Shown: piece after piece, positions 50,998 to 58,299 of the stretch
How the letters are laid out: every line of letters starts with the position of its first letter
Position numbering within the stretch: the stretch's first letter is position 1
Assembly: GCA_023395255.1 (NCBI GenBank)
Contig: JAEWZN010000003.1
Coordinates: 400,564-464,563, forward strand
DNA: 64,000 nt
From: Deferribacteres bacterium
GTDB taxonomy: Bacteria; Chrysiogenota; Deferribacteres; Deferribacterales; Geovibrionaceae
Direction: 5' to 3'
Notes under the pieces: generated by a model
Database searches by the model: none
Seen by the model: only the letters and a program-made list of their open reading frames with translations
Told to the model about the DNA's origin: nothing
Made by a program: the position numbers and the translations under genes

Positions 50998-51369
50998 ATG
51001 GTCGCCGAAACTAAATTCGAAAACGTAAGTCTGCTTTACTTCTGCGAAGGTGAATATATTTCAGAAGAATTTATCCTTTCAGTAAAAAACAGGATAAAAA
51101 GACTCACCATAGGAAGAAGCCTGAGTGATATGTCGTCCATACTGGACAACATAGATGTGGATGTTCTTCTTCTTGATATAAACCCCGGCAGGATTCCGGC
51201 TGAAGTGCTTAATGCATTTCTGATCAAGATGAAGAGTAAAAATGAAGATCTCTCGGTGATAATCGTGACGAAGCCGAGCGAGTTTGCAGATAATCTGACC
51301 GAAGCGGATTTTGTTGTCAGCAGGGATGTAAATCCTGAGCAGTTGAAACGGCTTGTGGAGCTCTGCTGA
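50998..51369 (+). CDS. Small receiver-like (pseudo-receiver) protein under sigma-54 control
   Basis: 123 residues from the ATG at 50998 with GAGG upstream; an ATG at 50971 would add nine residues ahead of that site. The pattern of alternating strands and helices and VDVLLLDINPGRIPAEVL, LSVIIVTKPSE resembles a receiver domain with the phospho-Asp in place. The N-terminal acidic pair is missing (LLYFCEGEYI) and the conserved Lys of strand 5 is not evident (DFVVSRDV). It is likely a non-standard or unphosphorylated receiver. It is transcribed from the sigma-54 promoter and followed by a tandem hairpin repeat. Confidence 0.75.
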   Translation: MVAETKFENVSLLYFCEGEYISEEFILSVKNRIKRLTIGRSLSDMSSILDNIDVDVLLLDINPGRIPAEVLNAFLIKMKSKNEDLSVIIVTKPSEFADNLTEADFVVSRDVNPEQLKRLVELC

Positions 51370-51370
51370 C

Positions 51371-51497
51371 ACATCTGACGAATGGGGCTGCCTCCGGGCA
51401 GTTTGAGACCCCGTTCATCATATACATCTGACGGGCAGGGCTGCCGCGGCTGGTCTGCGGTATTTAGGCCCTGCCCACTTTAAATCTGACAGGCAGG
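51371..51497. repeat. Two-and-a-bit tandem hairpin units beginning ATCTGAC
   Basis: Unit 1 (51371-51423) and unit 2 (51424-51482) both start ACATCTGACG-N4-GGGCTGCC, and a third partial start AAATCTGACAGGCAGGA follows at 51482. Each full unit can fold as a long stem with an inner hairpin. Unit 1 pairs GACGAATGGGG with CCCCGTTCATC around CTGCC/GGCAG. Unit 2 pairs GGGCAGGGC (51433-51441) with GCCCTGCCC (51468-51476) around CCGC/GCGG. It fills the gap between the convergent pseudo-receiver and RsbW-like genes. It may end transcripts from both sides, or be a REP-like element. Confidence 0.7.
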
Positions 51498-51498
51498 A

Positions 51499-51924
51499 CT
51501 ATTTCAGTTCAACTGAAACAGACGTGTGATTCCTGCCGTTATATCTGACCATACGGTAAGTGCGGCACATGGCTCCGATAAGCCTGAGTCCTTTGCCCGA
51601 AGGGGCGTAAAGTTCTTCCTCGGAGCTGTAGCGGAAAGGATGTCTGATAACTTCATTATCAGGCATCCATTCTGCACCGTTATCTATGAACAGCATTTCT
51701 ATTTTGTTTTCCTGAATATCTATATCAAGGGTGATATTCCCTGTTTCACCGCGCAGCTTGCCGTGTCTGACTACATTTACCAGAATCTCATGGGCTATGC
51801 AGCGCACCTTGAGCGCAGGGGAAGCCTCTATTCCGGTTTCTGTCAAAACAGACTCAAGCTTCTCACATTCATCGGCAATCGCGGAAATATCCGGCTTGAA
51901 AGAAAGTTTTATTGTATTTTTCAT
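51499..51924 (-). CDS. RsbW-like anti-sigma factor / serine kinase ATPase domain
   Basis: 141 residues of the GHKL fold used by RsbW/SpoIIAB: N-box AHEILVNVVRHG near residues 44-55, G1 box FIDNGAEWMP, G2 box GKGLRLIGAMC. Such proteins phosphorylate an anti-sigma antagonist or bind a sigma factor. No STAS antagonist or PP2C phosphatase gene lies beside it, so its partner is elsewhere. The first Asp-x-Gly region differs from the typical DxGxG of RsbW. Confidence 0.85.
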   Translation of the reverse strand: MKNTIKLSFKPDISAIADECEKLESVLTETGIEASPALKVRCIAHEILVNVVRHGKLRGETGNITLDIDIQENKIEMLFIDNGAEWMPDNEVIRHPFRYSSEEELYAPSGKGLRLIGAMCRTYRMVRYNGRNHTSVSVELK

Positions 51925-52055
51925 AATTGTGCCCGCGGCAGTTGTTATTTTTAGGTGAAAAGGGTATTGTTTAATGTTAAAGATATTATCGCTGTATTAC
52001 GATTGAATATTAGTCTTATTTTAGTTTTATGTCCCTTTGGTTCCAGGAGGTTGCC

Positions 52056-55000
52056 GTGAGTCTCAGAAAAACCCTTTTATTTATACTTTCCGCCCTGATG
52101 CTTGTGCTTGCTGCTTGCAGCGGAGGAAGCAGCGGCGGCGGGGATTCTGTCCGGCTTGAGAATATCGTTACTAACCCAACATATGCAACAGTTACAATTG
52201 GATTTTCTGAACAGATTTTTGCTTTTGCTCATTATTCAGATGGATCCGTTGAAAATATCACTAATCTTGCTGACTGGAGCTCATCAAATAATGCTGTTGT
52301 GACAGTAAATAATGCAGGCTATATTACAGGTCACTCAAATGGAACAGCGTCAATCACTGTTGAATATAGAAATATGACTAAAACCATTAATGTTGTAGTG
52401 GAAGAAGGTGAGATTCTCATGGGAATTTCAGTAACTCCCGCAAAAACAACTGTTTCACAGGGTTCTTCTGTGTCTCTCACTGCAACAGGAATATACTACA
52501 ATACTGAATCAGGAGTTTTAGCCAAAGACATAACAAATAATGTTGAATGGTCTAGTTCATCATCTTCTGTTTCTGTTAATAATACAACTAATAAAGGTTT
52601 TATTCTTTCATCTTCAGCAGGTTCTGCAACTATAAAAGCAGAAATGGATACATTTACAGGCACGGCTGTCATAACCGTGAGCAGCGCAACACTGCAAAGG
52701 GTGGAGATCGAGCCGGACGAGCCCGTGAACGCTGCCGGAGCAACAAGGCAGCTTACCCTTGTGGGTTATTACTCAGACGGAACTACGAGAAATGTAACTG
52801 CTGATGCCACTTGGGTTTCCCAGAGCACGAATGTGGCAACAGTGAGCAACGCATCAGGTTCCAAAGGGCTTGTAAACACGCTTACTGTGGGAACATCCGT
52901 AATTGTTGCCGCAGTGGGCTCCATCACGGACACCACAACAATTCACGTTGAGCCTATCATCGTTACTTCCATAGATATAACTCCCGCAGTGGTGAGCCTC
53001 CCCTCCGGCACAACGGTTCAGCTTACTGCCACAGGCACATACTCTGACGGCAGCACGCAGGACATTACCTCTTACGCTTCATGGTCAACATCAAACGGTG
53101 CGAGGGCGACAGTTTCAGGCGGGCTGGTAACAGGCGTATCCGCCGGAACAGCTAATATAACAGCCACAGTGGGCGCTGTCTCACGCTCAGTTACTGTTAC
53201 GGTAACTGCCGCCGCACTTTCCTCCATAGAGATAACCCCGCCTGTGGCTTCAATAGCGAACGGCTTTGATCAGCAGTTCACAGCAACAGGAATATATACA
53301 GACGGAAGCACAGCGGACATAACTGAAACCGCAGTGTGGGATTCCTCAAACGGCGCAGCAGCTACGGTGAGCAACGCGGCGGGCACAAAAGGGCTTGCCT
53401 CCTCTCTCGCAGCGGGTTCAACACAGATAACCGCCTCAGTGGGTATGATAAGCAGCGGGGCAGCAACCCTCACTGTGACACCCGCCACTGTGCAGTCTAT
53501 CCAGATAACTCCCGAAGCACCGTCCGTTCCGCTTGGGCTTACCCAGCAGTTTACGGCTACAGCCACATACTCCAATAACACCACGATGGATGTGACCGCC
53601 CTAGTGACATGGTCAGTGGGCAACCCCGTTGCTTCTATAAGCAACGCAGCGGGAACCAGAGGCATGGCTTATACCCTTGCGCAGGGTTCAACGGTTATCA
53701 CCGCAACTCTGGGCGGATTGAGCGACACCACAAACTTTACCGTCACACCCGCCGTGCTGAATACTGTTCAGGTTACTCCCCTTACCGCAAGCATGTCCAA
53801 AGGGAGCACTCAGCAGTTCACCGCAACGGGCATATACTCAGACAACACTAATGTTAACATAACCTCATCCGTTACTTGGGTATCTACAAATGCGGCATCA
53901 GCCTCCGTAAGCAATGCAGCGGGTACAAACGGCCTTGTGACGGCTGTAAACACAGGAACGGCGACAATATCGGCCACTCTCAGCGGCGTGACGGGAACCT
54001 CAGCGGTTACAGTCACGGCTGTTGCATTGACCCACATATCCGTAACCCCTGCCTCTTCAAGCGTGGCTCTCGGCGCCACCAGACAAATGACGGCGATCGG
54101 CATATACTCCGACTATTCAACTCAGGATATAACTGAGCTTGTTACATGGAGCTCCTCCGCAGCGTCAGTCGCTGCCGTGAGCAATGCAGCGGGAACAAAG
54201 GGGCTTGCAACAGGAATTGCGGAAGGAACTGCAATCCTGACGGCATCATACAGCGGGGTAACGGGAACAGCATCACTGACTGTTAACCCTGCGGCGCTTA
54301 CATCTATTGTCCTTAACCCCATTATGGTGAGCAGCCTCCCTGTGGGCAGTACAAGGCAGTTCCTTGCCACGGGCTACTATTCCGACGGTTCATCCATGGA
54401 TGTAACTGCCATTGCCGCATGGAACTCAAGCGTAACAGCAAGAGCAACAGTGAGCAACGCCGCCGGCAGCAAAGGTCTTGTGACGGCAATATCCGCCGGA
54501 GTGACAAACATTACCGCTGCCATAGGCTCAGTGACATCTGCCAATGCGCCTGTTACGGTAACCCCTGCCACCCTCACTGCGATAAATATTACCCCTGTGG
54601 CTCCTTCCGCCTATGAAGGCACAACTGTTCAGTTCACCGCAACAGGCGTATATTCAGACGGCACAAGCGGGGATATAACTTCGGCAGTCACATGGATTTC
54701 TGATAACCCCGCCGTTGCCTCAATAAGCAACGTTGCCGGAACAAAGGGGCTTGCCTCTGCCATAGCCAACAACGCGACACCTGTTACCATAATCGCTTAT
54801 CTTTCAGGTGCTGCGGGCTCAACAACACTCAAGGTGGATGCGGCTACGCTGACATCCATAGCAATAACCCCTGCGGGCGCTTCCGTGGCTCTGGGCAACA
54901 GCCAGCAGTTCACCGCGACCGGAACATACTCCACAGGCTTCACTGCGGATATTACAGAGCAGGTTACATGGCTCCTCGGTGATTATTCCGTCGCATCGAT

Positions 55001-55658
55001 AAGCAACACTGCCGGAAGCAGGGGATTTGCCGTTTCCGTTGCTCAGGGCTCAACAACAGTCACTGCCACTCTGGGCGGCGTGACTTCCCCGTCTGTAACA
55101 CTGACGGTTAACCCGGCAACCCTTACGAGCATAACCGTTACCCCGGCTCCGTTCTCCGTAGTTGTGGGTGAGACCGTTCAGCTTACGGCAATAGGGCATT
55201 ACTCCAACGGAAGCACGGCTATTATAACTGAAACTGCAAACTGGACATCTCTCATGACATCCCGTGCCACAGTCGGCAATACGGCAGGGGTTGACAAAGG
55301 GCTGGTGACTGGTGTTGTTGCAGGTTCCACAACAATAAGGGCAACCATAGGCGCGGTTATAGGCTCATCCAACGTCACTGTTACAGGATATGCGATAACG
55401 TCAATATCCCTTACTCCGCCGAACGAGACCATCGCCAACGGAGCCACGCAGCAGTATACGGCTATTGCCACATACACCAACGGTTCCACCGAGGATATAA
55501 CGAATGCGGCGGGTACGACATGGTCAAGCAGCAATACGGGCGTTGCAACCATAAACGCAACCGGGCTTGCCACGGCAGATGCTGCAAATGACGGAACAGT
55601 GACAATAACTGTGAATAAGGCCGGAGTGTCGCAGACCGCCACACTGACTGTTAACTAA
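52056..55658 (+). CDS. Giant lipoprotein of 13 Big_2-type Ig-like repeats
   Basis: 1200 residues from a GTG at 52056 with AGGAGG six bases upstream; an ATG at 52029 lies ahead of that site. The signal ends in the lipobox LVLAAC (Cys near 21) followed by a Gly/Ser linker. Thirteen repeats of about 85-95 residues follow, each starting like LTSIAITPAGASVALG and containing QFTATGTYSDGST, DIT, W-S/T-S-N and VSNAAGTKGLVT. This is the bacterial Ig-like group 2 fold, usually found in surface adhesins. No enzyme or C-terminal anchoring domain is present. Repeats 1-2 are markedly A/T-rich in DNA compared with repeats 3-13. Confidence 0.92.
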   Translation: MSLRKTLLFILSALMLVLAACSGGSSGGGDSVRLENIVTNPTYATVTIGFSEQIFAFAHYSDGSVENITNLADWSSSNNAVVTVNNAGYITGHSNGTASITVEYRNMTKTINVVVEEGEILMGISVTPAKTTVSQGSSVSLTATGIYYNTESGVLAKDITNNVEWSSSSSSVSVNNTTNKGFILSSSAGSATIKAEMDTFTGTAVITVSSATLQRVEIEPDEPVNAAGATRQLTLVGYYSDGTTRNVTADATWVSQSTNVATVSNASGSKGLVNTLTVGTSVIVAAVGSITDTTTIHVEPIIVTSIDITPAVVSLPSGTTVQLTATGTYSDGSTQDITSYASWSTSNGARATVSGGLVTGVSAGTANITATVGAVSRSVTVTVTAAALSSIEITPPVASIANGFDQQFTATGIYTDGSTADITETAVWDSSNGAAATVSNAAGTKGLASSLAAGSTQITASVGMISSGAATLTVTPATVQSIQITPEAPSVPLGLTQQFTATATYSNNTTMDVTALVTWSVGNPVASISNAAGTRGMAYTLAQGSTVITATLGGLSDTTNFTVTPAVLNTVQVTPLTASMSKGSTQQFTATGIYSDNTNVNITSSVTWVSTNAASASVSNAAGTNGLVTAVNTGTATISATLSGVTGTSAVTVTAVALTHISVTPASSSVALGATRQMTAIGIYSDYSTQDITELVTWSSSAASVAAVSNAAGTKGLATGIAEGTAILTASYSGVTGTASLTVNPAALTSIVLNPIMVSSLPVGSTRQFLATGYYSDGSSMDVTAIAAWNSSVTARATVSNAAGSKGLVTAISAGVTNITAAIGSVTSANAPVTVTPATLTAINITPVAPSAYEGTTVQFTATGVYSDGTSGDITSAVTWISDNPAVASISNVAGTKGLASAIANNATPVTIIAYLSGAAGSTTLKVDAATLTSIAITPAGASVALGNSQQFTATGTYSTGFTADITEQVTWLLGDYSVASISNTAGSRGFAVSVAQGSTTVTATLGGVTSPSVTLTVNPATLTSITVTPAPFSVVVGETVQLTAIGHYSNGSTAIITETANWTSLMTSRATVGNTAGVDKGLVTGVVAGSTTIRATIGAVIGSSNVTVTGYAITSISLTPPNETIANGATQQYTAIATYTNGSTEDITNAAGTTWSSSNTGVATINATGLATADAANDGTVTITVNKAGVSQTATLTVN

Positions 55659-55729
55659 AAGTACCGGGGCAGGGGGCTTGACAGAGTCCTCTGCCGCAAT
55701 CCGGCTGCTCTGAATAACTGGGTTTCTGT

Positions 55730-58189
55730 TCAGCGGGGAAGGGTGATGGTGAAAACTGCGCCGTCCTCTTCATTCCGGGCAGATATTTTTCCGCCCATAT
55801 TGGTTTCAATTACCGTGCGGCACATGTAGAGACCCACGCCGGAGCCTTTTCCCTGCTCCTTGGTGGTGAAATAGGGGTCAAATATATCAGGCATTATGTC
55901 CTCAGGTATGCCGCCGCCGTTATCTTTTATTTCCACGGTCACGTCCCGGCTGCTGCCGGTTACGCGGGTGACAATTGTTCCTGTTCTCGGTGCTTTGCCT
56001 GATTTTTTGTTTTCTGATATGGCTTCCACTGCATTGTGATAAATGTTCAGCAGAACCTGCTTGAATTCGGTGGGGAAGCCTTCCGCCTCGTATGCCGTAT
56101 TTTTACAGTCTTCCGTTTTCATATGTCCGTAAACAGGTACAGGCTCGGAACTGTTCATAACAACAAAGAGTTCGATGTTGGCATATTCCGCCTTCGTTGT
56201 GATCATTCCGAGGCTTTCAAATACAAGCTCTGCGGTGTTGAAACGCACTTTCGCCTCATTTGCAGCGTAGAAGTTCCTGAAATCATCAATGGTTTTGGAG
56301 AGATAAACAATCAGATGCATGCAGCTTTCCGTCATGCTTTTCACATATTCCATATTCATTTCGCCGCTTTCAAATGAGTCTTCAAAGTCCTGAATGTAAA
56401 GCCCCAGAGCGTTTATCGGCTGCCTCCACTGGTGGGCTATTGCGTTTATCATCTGCCCCATGGCGGTGAATTTTGACTGCTCAAAGAGAAGGTGCTCATT
56501 TTTCCTGCGTTTTTCCGTCTCGGCTTTTATTGCTTCCTCAAGGTTATGATTAAGCTCCTCAAGCTGGGCTGTTTTGGCTGTCAGCTCTTTCTCAAGCTTC
56601 CTGCCGGATGTTTTGTTTTCCACAATGCCGAGAATGGTTTCAACATCGCCTTTTTCATTGAAAACAGGAACGGCGGTAACGGTGATTATTAATTTCCCTT
56701 TAGCGGTCTGAACCTCAGTCTCTTTGGTAATTATAAAACTTTTCATTAATTCAGCATCTTTGTCCGTTGCGCGGAAAACGGGGAGAAGGGGAAACTCCTC
56801 CCTGAGTTCCTCCTCTGTTTTGCCGATTGCTGAGGAGGAGGGCACGCCGAACATGGAAGTCATGGTTTCATTCCAGATGGAGAACCTGTGGCTGTTTTTT
56901 ATGCTTTTTGTATAGATGCCCAAGGGTATGCTGTCTGTTATTTTGCTGTAGAAGAGCTTTTGTTCCTTCTTTTGTCTGCTTTCATCAAATAAAACTGCTA
57001 AAAGAGGGCGGAGAGTTTCAGCCAGTTTTCTGAATTCATCCGGTAAATCCGTGAGGGGTTCCGGCTCTGCTGTTTTTGTCTCGAAGGATTTGCTCACATA
57101 TTCCTCAATCCTTCTGAAGCCGCTGCGTATTTTAAATCTGAGGTAAGCTGCGATCAAAAACAGACCTGTGCAGGCCGCCAAAAAGGCAGAGTAAACAGGA
57201 ACCGTGTTTATGTTTACTGTAAAATGCGGGGAAGAGTCTGTCAGTGAAGGGATCTCAGCTGTCTTGCCTATCACCCAGTTCCAGCCCTCCACAGGCATAA
57301 CATAGGATATTTTACTGAGGGTTCCCCCGTTTTCGTAGCTGTTCAGGGTGTATTTCACAAACCCGCCGCCTCTGCGGGCAGTTTCCATGTGACTGTTGAG
57401 TACATCTCTGCCCTGCGGGTCATTGACAGTCAGAAGATTATCCCCGGCATTCTTCCCAGTGAGCAGTACTCCATCATCAGAGACAATGAAGAGCTTTTCT
57501 CCTTCCGGAGCTTCCAGAGAGGACGCAAAATCGGCGGCGCTGCGCATCAGATCCTTCTCAAAATCGTCAAAATATACGGCGGAGCAGATGTACAAATCCA
57601 GTTCTCTGAAATAACGGACATGAATCCTCTTGGAAAAAAGCGGGGGTGCTTCGCTTAGTCCGTTTTTATTGCTGAGAATATTAAGAAAGCCTTCCGAATC
57701 TGTGACAGCCTCTTTCAGTTTCTGCGGGTCAAGCTTTTTACGCAGATCGGCAGAAACAGGTGAAAAAAGCGTTTTCCCCTCTCTGTCCACGGCGAATATA
57801 TAGCCGCTGCCATTCAGAAAACGGAGCTGAAAAAGCGGAGTGCTCACCAGTTTGATAATTCTGTCTCTTGATTCTTTTGTTTCGTGTTCGGAATATATGT
57901 CTGACGTGATGAGGTAAGCTTTTGATGCCGCATCAGAAAGCCGCTGCCTGAGTTTTGCTTCGCTGCTTTCTCTCAGAAACCTGATATAACCTGCGAAAAG
58001 CTCGGTATCATGCTTGAGCTCGGCTTTTTTTATCTCCGAAGCTTTGGTTCTTTCCGCTTCGGTCAGTTTCTCTGCTGTATTTATGTATTCGTTAAAAAAT
58101 ACCAGCGCAAAAGGCACGGCAGATGCAAGCCCTGCCGCCAGAAGGCACGTAAATATAACGCTTGTCAAGCTGGTGAAAATATTTCTCAT
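55730..58189 (-). CDS. Membrane sensor histidine kinase (double Cache-like, PAS, HisKA-HATPase)
   Basis: 819 residues. The order is helix 1 (about 10-32), an extracytoplasmic region of about 290 residues with two Cache-like parts (GSGYIFAVDREGKTLFSP and a second with GDNLLTVNDPQGRDVL and VEGWNWVIGK), helix 2 (about 333-355), a PAS-like domain, a coiled coil, and HisKA with phospho-His in INAIAHQWRQPINAL near 590. The HATPase follows with LLNIYHNAVEAI, KDNGGGIP, FDPYFTTKEQGKGSGVGLYM. The AHQWRQPIN type is common in deltaproteobacteria and Deferribacterota. No response regulator gene is adjacent, so the partner is unknown. Confidence 0.92.
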   Translation of the reverse strand: MRNIFTSLTSVIFTCLLAAGLASAVPFALVFFNEYINTAEKLTEAERTKASEIKKAELKHDTELFAGYIRFLRESSEAKLRQRLSDAASKAYLITSDIYSEHETKESRDRIIKLVSTPLFQLRFLNGSGYIFAVDREGKTLFSPVSADLRKKLDPQKLKEAVTDSEGFLNILSNKNGLSEAPPLFSKRIHVRYFRELDLYICSAVYFDDFEKDLMRSAADFASSLEAPEGEKLFIVSDDGVLLTGKNAGDNLLTVNDPQGRDVLNSHMETARRGGGFVKYTLNSYENGGTLSKISYVMPVEGWNWVIGKTAEIPSLTDSSPHFTVNINTVPVYSAFLAACTGLFLIAAYLRFKIRSGFRRIEEYVSKSFETKTAEPEPLTDLPDEFRKLAETLRPLLAVLFDESRQKKEQKLFYSKITDSIPLGIYTKSIKNSHRFSIWNETMTSMFGVPSSSAIGKTEEELREEFPLLPVFRATDKDAELMKSFIITKETEVQTAKGKLIITVTAVPVFNEKGDVETILGIVENKTSGRKLEKELTAKTAQLEELNHNLEEAIKAETEKRRKNEHLLFEQSKFTAMGQMINAIAHQWRQPINALGLYIQDFEDSFESGEMNMEYVKSMTESCMHLIVYLSKTIDDFRNFYAANEAKVRFNTAELVFESLGMITTKAEYANIELFVVMNSSEPVPVYGHMKTEDCKNTAYEAEGFPTEFKQVLLNIYHNAVEAISENKKSGKAPRTGTIVTRVTGSSRDVTVEIKDNGGGIPEDIMPDIFDPYFTTKEQGKGSGVGLYMCRTVIETNMGGKISARNEEDGAVFTITLPR

Positions 58190-58299
58190 TATTAATAATC
58201 CTTTATAAAAGTATATTTTAAAATGCCGTCATAATCAATGATGATAATGAATGATATTGATATATTGCGCCGGACGGTGGATGTGATATAGATAGGGCT

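Noticed and set aside
51371..51497. CRISPR array interpretation of the ATCTGAC units
   Set aside because: Only two full units, the repeated part is split by variable stem sequence, the arms are complementary within each unit, and there are no cas genes.
52680..55650. Tandem repeats in the giant lipoprotein considered as CRISPR or satellite DNA
   Set aside because: The repeat unit is about 260-280 bases, stays in one reading frame, and codes for Big_2 folds. There are no short identical repeats with unique spacers.
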